From Bacteroidota bacterium (GTDB taxonomy: Bacteria > Bacteroidota > Bacteroidia > Chitinophagales > Chitinophagaceae): a stretch of 64,000 nt of DNA. Position 1 is the stretch's first letter. Every line of letters begins with the position of its first letter. Positions 8,392 to 17,709 of this stretch are shown piece by piece. Location of the stretch: the NCBI GenBank assembly GCA_023416995.1, contig JAEZGI010000032.1:62001-126000 (forward strand), given 5' to 3'. The notes under the pieces are model-generated. The model was not told where the DNA came from and did no database searches. It saw nothing but the letters and a program-made list of their open reading frames with translations. A program made the position numbers and the translations under genes.

Positions 8392-8512
8392 ATCTGATTG
8401 ATTTAATATTTAATATTGCAGATCAAATGATGAACAACACAAAGTTCATGCGAACGACGCAACCGGTCGTTACAGTATTCAATCAGATATTTGCAAATTT
8501 CAAAGTAGAAGG

Positions 8513-9418
8513 TCAGGACCGGAATGACACAGGGGAGAGGGAGGTCTTTTTCCGGAAAAAATTTGAAAAATGGGCGATTTCTTCGAAGCCAAGACTGTAC
8601 GCTATTTCAGATACATTCCAGTCAGTTTGTTTGAGTAGCACTTTTGCCTCCTGTAAGAGCCTGCCGGAAATGATTTCAGTGGTTGTTTTGCCGGTGTTAT
8701 CTTTTAAAATCTTGTTGAGATGGTTCACATGAACGGCCAGTGAATCAGCATAATCTTTCGCCGTGCGAAGTTTGAGACGCTGCCGGGGTGATTCGATCGG
8801 GAATTGCCGCTCCAGTAATTCAACAAACAGGGAAGTAACCCTCGCCGCAGCAGTATGTGCAGGGCGCAGTGAAGTAACCGGTTGTAACTTCTGCCCGTAA
8901 TGAATCAATTCCAATACATAGGTTCTCAGCAGGTCATATTTGAAGAGATAGTCTGATGTCATCTCTTTAAACATCTTCTGAAATATCATTTCAATTTCCG
9001 CACTATCGCTGGCTGCGATCTGGAAAATCGGGTAACCGCCGGGTTTGAAGATGGGTAGCTCGTCGACCAGCACACCGCTTTTGCTTTGTACCAGGAACTC
9101 ATCAGTGAAAATGCAAAAGGATCCCGATTGGTTCAGGTCATATGGAACCCAGTGATACGGTACGCGTGGGGTTGCAAATAACAGGGCCGTATCCTCAATT
9201 TCAAACACTTTATCCGCGTATTCAGCGCGGTTGCGCCCCTTGATCAGACTGATCTTATAATATGCGCGCCGGTTATACGGCATCACTGCGCGTTGTAATT
9301 TATGATCAATTAAATCGGCCAGGTGAAATACATTGAAGTGACCAATCTCTTTGCTGATCCCTTCGGGTAAATGATGCGATATCTCGCTATAAAATTCCTG
9401 TACTGAAGTTGGCTTCAT
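8513..9418 (-). CDS. AraC-family transcriptional regulator
   Basis: 301-aa regulator. The N-terminal cupin-like sensory domain includes 'YNRRAYYKISLIKGRNRAEY' and 'FATPRVPYHWVPYD'. The C-terminal two-HTH domain shows 'KDYADSLAVHVNHLNKILKD' and 'SEIAYSLGFEEIAHFSNFFR'. I start at ATG 9418: the alternative ATG at 9436 falls inside the TACATTTG -7 element (9434-9441) and so would lie upstream of the transcript. Downstream on the same strand is an SDR, a frequent pairing in Bacteroidota, suggesting that this protein activates it. Confidence 0.87.
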   Translation of the reverse strand: MKPTSVQEFYSEISHHLPEGISKEIGHFNVFHLADLIDHKLQRAVMPYNRRAYYKISLIKGRNRAEYADKVFEIEDTALLFATPRVPYHWVPYDLNQSGSFCIFTDEFLVQSKSGVLVDELPIFKPGGYPIFQIAASDSAEIEMIFQKMFKEMTSDYLFKYDLLRTYVLELIHYGQKLQPVTSLRPAHTAAARVTSLFVELLERQFPIESPRQRLKLRTAKDYADSLAVHVNHLNKILKDNTGKTTTEIISGRLLQEAKVLLKQTDWNVSEIAYSLGFEEIAHFSNFFRKKTSLSPVSFRS

Positions 9419-9433
9419 AGCATTTGCAAAAAT

Positions 9434-9441
9434 CAAATGTA
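9434..9441 (-). promoter_or_regulatory. Candidate -7 element of the AraC-like gene
   Basis: Minus-strand TACATTTG, an exact TAnnTTTG match, 15 nt before the chosen start; it implies a very short leader. No clear -33 TTG at the standard distance. The rest of 9419-9683 between this gene and the lipoprotein gene is non-coding as far as I can see. Confidence 0.45.
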
Positions 9442-9683
9442 CAGATTGTGGGCTGACTATCCATCACCCAAAAATTGACGGAATTGGGTTTTGCTGAAAC
9501 CTGTCTTATTGCGGGACACCGCAGCGGGTCAGTTGAGTTTTGAAAGTTGTGAAGGCAATATGCTTTTAGCAATATCGTTATACTGCACGATCAGTGGGTA
9601 AGTAATTAACGTTTTAACGAAACCCAGGCGGTAAATCTTAGCAAACGCCTTATCTTGTGCACCTCGTAAAATCAAATGATACT

Positions 9684-10109
9684 ATGAAAAAAGTTCTCCC
9701 GATAGCAATGGTTGCCCTGATCACTGGCTTTACAATCGGTTGTCAGTCTGATGCAGAAGATGAAAACTATGTACCAACGCCTGCTATAAATGCAGCCGCG
9801 GTACCAAATACCGATTCAGCAGATACAGCTTTACCAGCCCTGCCGCCGGTATTGCCCCAGGTTCCTTTGAGCAATACTGCGGGAAGACCAGCGGTAAATC
9901 CAGCGCATGGTATGCCTTTTCACGATTGCGCGCTTGAGGTGGGTGCTCCTTTTCCAACTAATAACCAACAGCCTGCATTTACAGTACCTGCGCAGTCACT
10001 TCCAGGCGGAGCGCAACCCGTGTTGCCGGCGGCAGGCGTAAAACTCAATCCCGAACATGGCAAACCTGGTCACCGTTGCGATATCGCTGTAGGTGCACCT
10101 TTAAGCTAA
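9684..10109 (+). CDS. Small lipoprotein with two copies of an NPxHGxPxHxC-VGAP motif
   Basis: 141-aa predicted lipoprotein: MKKVLPIAMVALITGFTIGC gives a signal peptide with the lipobox cysteine at residue 20. A Pro/Ala-rich linker follows. The mature protein contains the motif twice: NPAHGMPFHDCALEVGAPFP and, at the very C-terminus, NPEHGKPGHRCDIAVGAPLS. I recall this His/His/Cys motif from the C-termini of many uncharacterised Bacteroidota proteins; its function is not known to me, but conserved His and Cys suggest metal or heme binding. The ATG at 9684 is chosen over an earlier in-frame codon (9657) because it starts the signal peptide. It is monocistronic. Confidence 0.75.
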   Translation: MKKVLPIAMVALITGFTIGCQSDAEDENYVPTPAINAAAVPNTDSADTALPALPPVLPQVPLSNTAGRPAVNPAHGMPFHDCALEVGAPFPTNNQQPAFTVPAQSLPGGAQPVLPAAGVKLNPEHGKPGHRCDIAVGAPLS

Positions 10110-10292
10110 ACGGGGGCTGAGAGCTCCGTGGTTTATTGTTTTCGATTACCTTAGCCATACTTAACATCCGGATATGTCGGTAGATTATTTAAGCAGATAA
10201 TGATCTTCTCAAAAATAATCAACTGGTCAAAATTTATTTGTCCGTATGCGCAACAATATTGGGGGTCGTTCGGGTCATTACCGGGCCGATGT

Positions 10293-11291
10293 TTAGTACC
10301 AGGGCAATGCTCTTTTTAATTGATCACGATCGGGTGCCGTAAATGACAAACTCAGTTCATATCCGTTTTTTACCTGCGAGCCGGCTTTTTTGGCAGATGT
10401 GGTATAATCATAAGTAAGCCCGAACTGAAATCCCTTGATATTATAACCGATATAGGGTATGATAGCATCTGCGAGACGGTACCATACACCAAAAGTAATT
10501 TCATTGCGATCTTCTTCTGCAAGTTGTATTCCGTAAGCTGCACCAAAAGTTGTTTCTTTTGCCTTTGCCTGTTGCATATAAGTCAGCGACATATAAACCG
10601 TACCCTGAGTACCTGAGTGAAAACTTGTTCCACCCTGAAAAACATATCGCGTTGGCATTTTATATTCATCAGCAAACACATTGTCTTTATGCCTGATAAT
10701 ATTATATCCTGATACGCCAGCGAAATACTGCAGTTCTTCTCCCTGGGCACGAAACAACAGCCCGGTGTTTACATCGAAATAGTTGCGTTTATAATATTCA
10801 AAAGTTTCACCCACGGGTAAAGAGGGGTTATAGCCGTTTCTTTCGAACTGTGAACCGAATGACAGTTTATTGAAATCCAGTTCGCGCTGGTGATAGGCGC
10901 CCTGGAAACCAAGTCCCAAACTATAAACACCTTTAGCATCAAGGCCGATATTATATGCAAGGCTGAGCCCGATCACGTTTGTATTCAATGCACCGTTCAG
11001 TGCCTGGTCGTTCATCAGGTAAAGACCCGCACCGGCTTTATGACCTTCTGCAATTTTTTCTCTGAAAACATTCATGTCACCCGAAACATAAGTTGTAAGG
11101 TAAGGGCTGCCCCCGGACACACCCTGTGCACGAAAGTTGGAAGCCAGCCTGTAAGGGCCGTCTGTTAACCCGGTGTTGGCAGGATTAGTAAGCAAGGGTG
11201 TCGTAAAAAATTGGGAGAAATGATACGATTGACCCATCACCGTTCCGGCTATTATATTTACTAACACCAACGCAATCATATAACGTTTCAT
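10293..11291 (-). CDS. PorP/SprF-family type IX secretion outer-membrane protein
   Basis: 332-aa beta-barrel protein with signal peptide (MKRYMIALVLVNIIAGTVMG). The PorP/SprF signature follows immediately: 'QSYHFSQFFTTPLLTNPANT' and 'YRLASNFRAQGVSGGSPYLT'. Later strands alternate polar and hydrophobic residues and the C-terminal part ('FQFGLTYDYTTSAKKAG', 'YELSLSFTAPD') fits the family. SprF-like proteins are needed for surface delivery or anchoring of SprB-like adhesins with type B C-terminal domains. It lies 10 nt downstream of the giant adhesin gene in the same unit, exactly the expected partner arrangement. Confidence 0.9.
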   Translation of the reverse strand: MKRYMIALVLVNIIAGTVMGQSYHFSQFFTTPLLTNPANTGLTDGPYRLASNFRAQGVSGGSPYLTTYVSGDMNVFREKIAEGHKAGAGLYLMNDQALNGALNTNVIGLSLAYNIGLDAKGVYSLGLGFQGAYHQRELDFNKLSFGSQFERNGYNPSLPVGETFEYYKRNYFDVNTGLLFRAQGEELQYFAGVSGYNIIRHKDNVFADEYKMPTRYVFQGGTSFHSGTQGTVYMSLTYMQQAKAKETTFGAAYGIQLAEEDRNEITFGVWYRLADAIIPYIGYNIKGFQFGLTYDYTTSAKKAGSQVKNGYELSLSFTAPDRDQLKRALPWY

Positions 11292-11301
11292 AACCCGCAG
11301 T

Positions 11302-14300
11302 TTATCTGATTAAAATTGATTTGCCGCTACGCTTATGTGTTTTGCCATTATTATCAACACATTCAAGCACCCAGCTAAATGTTTCCATTGCCTGTCTTAC
11401 GCCTTTGAAAACACCATCCCATCCCTCGCCGACTGTGCTGGTCTGGTAAACCAGCTGCCCCCAACGGTTGTAAACCCGGAAGTATTTCAGTTGGGTGACA
11501 TTAACAAACATTGGCATCAGTTTATCGTTTGTATTGTTACCGTTTGGCGTGAAGGCTGTAGGCACAAAAATTTCGGTAGACTGGCAGGGTTGAAATGTAA
11601 GTTGAACAGCAGTGGAAGCTTTCACAGTACAGGTACCGTCATTGATCTCAACTGTATATCTTCCGGGGGTGGTGGCGGTATATGTTTTCTCTGTAGCGCC
11701 GGTTATTATCACATCGTTGCGGTACCATTGATAGGATATACCGTCAGAAGCGGTTAGCACCTGGCTGCTGCCTGTACATATCGGGTCGACCATGGCAGGA
11801 GCGATGCTGCCCGGAGTAGCATTACTTCGGTTAATTGTAACCGTTATATCTTTTGTACAGCCACCTTCATCCTTAACTGTGATGGTATATTCTCCTGCCT
11901 CCAGATCCTGGAATGTTGAACCGGCCCGGTAATCTCCGTTATTTATCTTATACTCATAAGTACCTGATCCACCAGTGGCCTTAACTGTTATAGATCCTTT
12001 GGTGCCCCCGGCACAACCAATATCTGTTTTTGAATCAAGCGTAAGATTGAGGGTATTGCTGCTTTGACCAATATTTACGGTTATGGACTGGGTACAGCCA
12101 CCTGCATCTCTGACAGTGATCGTGTGATCGCCTGCACCGACTTTTTCAAAATCGGGGCTTGACTGGTAAGAATTATTATCAATACGATATTCGTAAGGGG
12201 CCGTTCCACCAGTTGCTTTGATGGTTATCGCGCCGGTATTACCGCCCCCGCAGGAAACATCTGTTTTTTTATCTACAACCGCTGTGATGGTGTTGCTTGA
12301 TTGAGCGATGTTTACAGCAACATCACGCGTACATCCCCCTGCATCGCGTACAGTAACCGTGTGGTTGCCCGGGCTGAGATTGGTAATAAGACCTGAGGAT
12401 TGATATGGTCCTGCGTCAACACTGTATTGATAAGGCATAGTTCCGCCACTGGCAGCAATAATCACACTACCAGGGGTATTACCTGAACAAGGAATATTTA
12501 CCTGGCTGCTAACCGCGGCCTGCAGCGTGTTGGGAAGTTGTTCTATTACAACCGGGACATCTTTTGTACAGCCAGCTGCGTCACGGATAGTGATGGTGTA
12601 ATTTCCTGCGCCAAGTTTATCAAAAGTTGCGTTGGAGTTGTAGGGGTTGTTACCAAGTTTATATTGATAAGGAGCAGTACCACCGCTTGCTGCGATAGTG
12701 ACTGAACCTGTATTGCCGCCTGCGCAGGAAATATTGGTCCGTGCTGAGATGGCACCGCTTATTGTGTTTGGTAATTGAGCAATGTTCACAACCAGTTCCC
12801 TGGTACACCCTGTGGCATCTTTTACTGTAACAATCTGATCGCCAGCAGGGAGATTTTCGAACGTAGTTGAGGTTCCAAATTCGCCACTTCCGATCTTGAA
12901 TTGATATGGCGCCGTACCACCCGTAGCACTGACTGTAACTGAACCCGTATTACCACCGCCACAACTTATATCCTTTTTGGAAACCAGGGTCGGCGCAATC
13001 GTGTTGGGTAGTATCCCTATGTTCACAGATACATCGCGGGTACAGCCACCTGCGTCGCGAACGATGATATTATAACTGCCAGGAGCCAGGTTATTAAATG
13101 TCGGGCTTGACTGGTACATGCCAGTAGATAAACGATATTCATAAGGAGCACGACCGCCGCCGGCCGCGATGGTAACGGAACCAACATTTCCACCTGCGCA
13201 GGGCACATCAGTCTGAGATGCAACCGCAGCAGTTACTGTATTATTGATCTGGCTGATGACAACTTCGATATCGCGGGTACAACCCACAGCATCTTTTACT
13301 GTTACCGTATAGACGCCTACGCCAAGAACAAAGAAGGTACCTGTTGCCTGGTAATTACCGGTGCCCAGTTTGTATTGATAAGGCGCGGTACCACCACCGC
13401 CGGCAACAGTCATAGATCCGATGCTCCCGCCAAAACAGGATATGTCCGCCTTTGACACCAACGTTGCGGTTACAGTATTGTTTAACTGCCCGATAGTAAC
13501 AGGAACATCCTTTGTACATCCCGTCGCATCACGTACGGTAACGATGTGATTTCCGGCGGGGAGACCCTGGAAGGTCGGTGAAGACTGGAAGTTGCCATTG
13601 TTGAGTTTGTATTCGAATGGTGCGGTACCACCGCTTGCAGTAATTGTAACCGATCCTGAATTGCCCCCTGAACATGGCACATCAGTCTGAGAAGCGATAG
13701 CAGCAACGATTGTGTTTGTTGCCTGGCTGATCACCACTGCGAGATCACTGGTGCATCCACCTGCATCACGCACGGTAACGGTATAACTTCCCGGCGCGAG
13801 TGCAGTAAACGTACCTGACTGCTGATAATTGCCCGCGCCTAATTTATAGGTGTAAGGGGCCGTGCCACCACCCCCGGCGACGGTTATTGAACCGGTATTG
13901 CCACCACCACAGGAGGCATCTGTTTTATTGGATAATGTTGCTGTTACTGTATTAGCCAGTTGCACAATACTTACAGATATATCACGGGTACATCCGTTTG
14001 CATCTCTTATCGTTGCAACATAATCGCCAGGTAACAGGTTGCTGAAAGTTGAACTGGTGCCATAGTTACCAGCACCCAGTTTGTAAGTGTAAGGCTCTGT
14101 GCCACCCGAAGCAGATACTGAAAACGAACCGGTAGCTGCACCCGAACAGCCAACATCGTTCCGTGACGAAATAGATGCAACGATGTTGTTTGGAAGCTGA
14201 TTAATGGTCAGGTTCACATCACGGGTACAGCCATTGGCATCCCTGACAGTGATAACATAGTTACCGGCAGAGAGTCCTGTGAAATTTGGAGAAGATGTAA

Positions 14301-17300
14301 ATTCACCAGGGCCGATTTTATAAGTATAAGGTGCGGTGCCGCCTGTGGCTGTTATTGTTGCCGAACCGGTGTTTCCGCCAGCACAACCTATATCGGTTTT
14401 AGCGGCTATACTTGCTGTTATCGTGTTTGACTGCTGGATGATTGTTACGGCAACAGTATTTGAGCATCCGGCGGCATCACGGACGGTGATGACATAGTCG
14501 CCCGGTGCCAGGTCGGTGAAAGCGTTTGAAGGCTGCGCGGTCCCGGAGCCCAGTTGATAGGTATAAGGGGCCGTACCGCCGGCCGCAGTCACAGTAACCG
14601 CACCGGTGTTGCCGGCGCAGAAAACATCTGTTTTTGATGCCACTGTGGCGGTGACGGTGTTTGCAAGTTGTTCGATGGTTACTTCGACCTCAGCAGTACA
14701 ACCAGCAGCATCACGAACCGTAATTGTATAATCACCGGCAGCAAGGTTATTGAATGCTGCAGCATTTCCAAACTCTCCGGTTCCAATGCGTAAAGTGTAA
14801 GGCGCGGTGCCACCACCTGGGGTAACGGTTACTGATCCTGTATTACCGCCGGCACAAGAGACATCTGTTTTTGAGGCCACCGTGGCGGTGACAGTATTTG
14901 CAAGTTGTTCAATTGTCACTTCGACCTCAGCAGTACAACCAGCGGCATCACGAACAGTGATCGTATAATCGCCTGCAGCAAGGTTATTGAATGTTGCAGC
15001 ATTTCCAAACTCTCCGGTTCCTATACGGTAAGTGTAAGGCGCGGTGCCTCCACCTGGGGTTACTATTACACTACCTGTATTGCCACCGCAAGCCACATCT
15101 GTTTTTGATGCTATGGTTGCGGTGACAGTATTTGCGAGTTGTTCGATTGTTACCTCGACCTCAGCAGTACAGCCAGCAGCATCACGGACAGTAATTGTAT
15201 AATCACCGGCAGCAAGGTTATTGAATGTTGCAGCATTGCCAAACTCTCCGGTTCCTATACGGTAAGTATATGGGGCAGTGCCACCGCCTGGAGTTATTGT
15301 TACACTACCTGTGTTGCCACCACAAGCAACATCGGTTTTTGATGCTATGGTTGCCGTAACCGTATTTGCAAGTTGTTCAATTGTTACTTCTACATCAGCA
15401 GTACAGCCAGCCGCATCACGAACAGTAATTGTATAATCACCTGCAGCGAGATTTTCAAAAGCGGGGGTGTTTACAAACGCACCCGTGCCAAGACGATATG
15501 TATAAGGAGCAGCACCACCACCAGAGGTAACGGTTACTGATCCTGTATTACCGCCGGCACAAGAGACATCTGTTTTTGAGGCCACCGTGGCGGTGACAGT
15601 ATTTGCAAGTTGTTCAATTGTCACCTCGACATCAGCTGTACAGCCAGCAGCATCACGAACAGTAATTGTATAATCACCAGCAGCAAGATTTTCAAAAGTG
15701 GGTGTGTTGACAAATTCACCCGTACTAATACGATATGTATAAGGAGCTGTACCACCGCCAGGCGTAACCGTTACAGCACCAGTATTACCACCGGCACACG
15801 AAACATCTGTTTTTGATGCTATGGTTGCGGTGACAGTATTTGCAAGTTGTTCAATTGTTACTTCTACATCAGCAGTACAGCCAGCAGCATCACGAACAGT
15901 AATTGTGTAATCGCCAGCAGCAAGATTTTCAAAAGTTGGGGTGTTTACAAACTCGCCAGTACCAAGACGGTAAGTATAAGGAGCAGCACCACCGCCTGGC
16001 GTAACGGTTACAGCACCAGTGTTTCCACCAGCACACGAAACATCTGTTTTTGATGCTATGGTTGCGGTAACAGTATTTGCAAGTTGTTCAATTGTTACCT
16101 CGACTTCAGCAGTACAGCCAGCAGCATCACGAACGGTAATCGTATAATCACCTGCAGCAAGATTTTCAAAAGTGGGTGAGTTTACAAACTCGCCAGCACC
16201 AAGCCGGTAAGTGTAAGGAGCAGTGCCACCTCCTGGGGCAACGGTTACTGATCCTGTATTACCACCGGCACACGAAACATCTGTCGTTGACGCAATAGAA
16301 GCAGTCACCGTATTTTCAGCCTGTTCTATTGTCACTTCAATCTCGGCAGTACAACCACCAGCATCACGAACCGTGATCGTATAATCACCTGCAGCAAGAT
16401 TTTCAAAAGTGGGAGAGTTTCCAAACTCACCCGTATTAAGACGATAAGTATATGGCTCCGTGCCTCCCGCAGGGGTAATTGTTACAGCACCAGTATTTCC
16501 ACCGGCACAGGAAACATCAGTTTTTGATGCTATGGTTGCGGTGACAGTTTTGGTTAAATCAGTTATCTCAAAACCGACAGTACGAACACAACCACGAACA
16601 CCTTCACGAACGGTGATGGTATGCGCACCTGCGGTAAGGCCGGTGAACTGGGGGTTTGAGCCGTATTCGCCATCATCAAGCCGATAAGTAAATAACAGTC
16701 CGCCACTCGCTGAAACCGTTACCGAACCCGTTGGGTTAACACAATCAATATTAGTCGTGGCAACAGTTGCGGTGATGGTGTTCAAAAACTGGTTCACCGT
16801 AACATTTTCAGTTTTTGTACAGCCATTTGCATCACGGACTGTAAGCGTATAATCACCCCCTGCAACCAATAAAAATACTCCGGTGCCCTGCGACGGGCGA
16901 CCACTCAATTCATATGTATATGGCGATGCTCCGCCGCTTGCAACCGCCGTAACGGAACCGGTTGGCAACAGGCAGCCTGCATCCACGGTAGTTATATTAA
17001 CTGCTATCGGGCTCACGGCTTCCGTGATGGTCACCCTTTCACCCGCGCTCGTGCATTGCGATCCATCCCGTACCATTATATTGTACTCACCAGGCTGAAG
17101 CCCGTTAAAAGAGTTACCTGCAACCCAGGTTGTCCCTGTGTCGATCGAATATTGATAACCAGCACCGCTGCCACCACCGGCAATCACCGTGATGCTCCCT
17201 CCCGGCACGGCACAGGTTGGCTGAACAACCGTAACGTCTGCTGTTACTGCGGTATTAATTGTTACCTGGATGGCATTATCTGCAAACCCATTACAATTTT

Positions 17301-17589
17301 GTTTGGATAATTTTACGATGTACTGCCCATTTTGTTTTGCATAATAGGTGCGAGCGGTGGCCCCATCAATCACTGCGCTGTCGAGCATCCACTGGTAGTC
17401 AAACCCCGGCGGTGCCACCAACTGAACAGAATCACCAAAACATGTCTCACCAGAAAGTGGTGATGCCACGATGTTACCATTGGGTGGTTCGCATGGCTGG
17501 GTGCTTTGTGCGCAAAGGCTTTGCGCGCAAGCAAAAAATATCATCAAAAGCAGAATCCTGGTCAGGCAATGTTGCATCAAATACCGCAT
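11302..17589 (-). CDS. Giant SprB-repeat adhesin with gliding-motility C-terminal domain (T9SS cargo)
   Basis: About 2,095 aa from the ATG at 17589 (another ATG at 17577 is possible); the secretory leader includes 'CLTRILLLMIFFACAQSLCA'. Domains in order: an Ig-like module, then 23 tandem SprB repeats of 77-80 residues (DNA 11776-17211), a second Ig-like module ('ISYQWYRNDVIITGATEKTY'), and a C-terminal type B domain of the gliding-motility-associated (CHU_C) family with 'FVPTAFTPNGNNTNDKLMPM' and 'FRVYNRWGQLVYQT'. Nearly every repeat has one Cys inside ('GGCT'/'AAGCT') and one at its end ('TDVSC'), a fixed pair suggestive of disulfides. SprB-like proteins are mobile cell-surface adhesins exported by the T9SS. 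The partner PorP/SprF gene follows directly, and two SUMF1 proteins, one a kinase, precede it. Confidence 0.92.
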   Translation of the reverse strand: MRYLMQHCLTRILLLMIFFACAQSLCAQSTQPCEPPNGNIVASPLSGETCFGDSVQLVAPPGFDYQWMLDSAVIDGATARTYYAKQNGQYIVKLSKQNCNGFADNAIQVTINTAVTADVTVVQPTCAVPGGSITVIAGGGSGAGYQYSIDTGTTWVAGNSFNGLQPGEYNIMVRDGSQCTSAGERVTITEAVSPIAVNITTVDAGCLLPTGSVTAVASGGASPYTYELSGRPSQGTGVFLLVAGGDYTLTVRDANGCTKTENVTVNQFLNTITATVATTNIDCVNPTGSVTVSASGGLLFTYRLDDGEYGSNPQFTGLTAGAHTITVREGVRGCVRTVGFEITDLTKTVTATIASKTDVSCAGGNTGAVTITPAGGTEPYTYRLNTGEFGNSPTFENLAAGDYTITVRDAGGCTAEIEVTIEQAENTVTASIASTTDVSCAGGNTGSVTVAPGGGTAPYTYRLGAGEFVNSPTFENLAAGDYTITVRDAAGCTAEVEVTIEQLANTVTATIASKTDVSCAGGNTGAVTVTPGGGAAPYTYRLGTGEFVNTPTFENLAAGDYTITVRDAAGCTADVEVTIEQLANTVTATIASKTDVSCAGGNTGAVTVTPGGGTAPYTYRISTGEFVNTPTFENLAAGDYTITVRDAAGCTADVEVTIEQLANTVTATVASKTDVSCAGGNTGSVTVTSGGGAAPYTYRLGTGAFVNTPAFENLAAGDYTITVRDAAGCTADVEVTIEQLANTVTATIASKTDVACGGNTGSVTITPGGGTAPYTYRIGTGEFGNAATFNNLAAGDYTITVRDAAGCTAEVEVTIEQLANTVTATIASKTDVACGGNTGSVIVTPGGGTAPYTYRIGTGEFGNAATFNNLAAGDYTITVRDAAGCTAEVEVTIEQLANTVTATVASKTDVSCAGGNTGSVTVTPGGGTAPYTLRIGTGEFGNAAAFNNLAAGDYTITVRDAAGCTAEVEVTIEQLANTVTATVASKTDVFCAGNTGAVTVTAAGGTAPYTYQLGSGTAQPSNAFTDLAPGDYVITVRDAAGCSNTVAVTIIQQSNTITASIAAKTDIGCAGGNTGSATITATGGTAPYTYKIGPGEFTSSPNFTGLSAGNYVITVRDANGCTRDVNLTINQLPNNIVASISSRNDVGCSGAATGSFSVSASGGTEPYTYKLGAGNYGTSSTFSNLLPGDYVATIRDANGCTRDISVSIVQLANTVTATLSNKTDASCGGGNTGSITVAGGGGTAPYTYKLGAGNYQQSGTFTALAPGSYTVTVRDAGGCTSDLAVVISQATNTIVAAIASQTDVPCSGGNSGSVTITASGGTAPFEYKLNNGNFQSSPTFQGLPAGNHIVTVRDATGCTKDVPVTIGQLNNTVTATLVSKADISCFGGSIGSMTVAGGGGTAPYQYKLGTGNYQATGTFFVLGVGVYTVTVKDAVGCTRDIEVVISQINNTVTAAVASQTDVPCAGGNVGSVTIAAGGGRAPYEYRLSTGMYQSSPTFNNLAPGSYNIIVRDAGGCTRDVSVNIGILPNTIAPTLVSKKDISCGGGNTGSVTVSATGGTAPYQFKIGSGEFGTSTTFENLPAGDQIVTVKDATGCTRELVVNIAQLPNTISGAISARTNISCAGGNTGSVTIAASGGTAPYQYKLGNNPYNSNATFDKLGAGNYTITIRDAAGCTKDVPVVIEQLPNTLQAAVSSQVNIPCSGNTPGSVIIAASGGTMPYQYSVDAGPYQSSGLITNLSPGNHTVTVRDAGGCTRDVAVNIAQSSNTITAVVDKKTDVSCGGGNTGAITIKATGGTAPYEYRIDNNSYQSSPDFEKVGAGDHTITVRDAGGCTQSITVNIGQSSNTLNLTLDSKTDIGCAGGTKGSITVKATGGSGTYEYKINNGDYRAGSTFQDLEAGEYTITVKDEGGCTKDITVTINRSNATPGSIAPAMVDPICTGSSQVLTASDGISYQWYRNDVIITGATEKTYTATTPGRYTVEINDGTCTVKASTAVQLTFQPCQSTEIFVPTAFTPNGNNTNDKLMPMFVNVTQLKYFRVYNRWGQLVYQTSTVGEGWDGVFKGVRQAMETFSWVLECVDNNGKTHKRSGKSILIR
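11776..17211 (-). repeat. 23 tandem SprB repeats (~237 bp unit)
   Basis: Counted by aligning translated units on the Cys that ends each one: 23 units fill 1,812 codons, mean 78.8. Unit lengths are 80, 77 and 78 at the N-terminal end, then mostly 79 with some of 78. The recurrent core is GG-x-APYTY...NLAAGDYTITVRDAAGCT. Units are diverged at both ends and very alike in the middle. Confidence 0.92.
14617..16506 (-). repeat. Homogenised block inside the SprB array (units 4-11)
   Basis: Eight consecutive units differ at only a few residues each; for example the string AAGDYTITVRDAAGC recurs in almost all of them. DNA is also closely similar between units, with periods of 234 or 237 bp. This points to recent duplication or gene conversion in this part of the array, and the copy number may vary between strains or be misassembled. 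Confidence 0.85.
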
Positions 17590-17709
17590 GAAAAAATTTG
17601 TAATGGCTACATAGCATGGATGCTCCCAATTGGAAGCAGCGGTATTACAAAGGATGGATATGATCAGCGCACCACTGATCGTGGGTTTATACAAGGATTG
17701 GATAACGGA

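Noticed and set aside
14905..16053. Regularly spaced 67-68-codon plus-strand open frames at 234/237-bp intervals
   Set aside because: They are antisense shadows of the SprB repeats and recur only because the sense repeat does; their translations are low-complexity Ser/Thr-rich text with no start-site context.
11776..17211. CRISPR-like periodicity
   Set aside because: The period is about 237 bp, the units are coding in one frame throughout, and there are no short repeats with unique spacers or cas genes.
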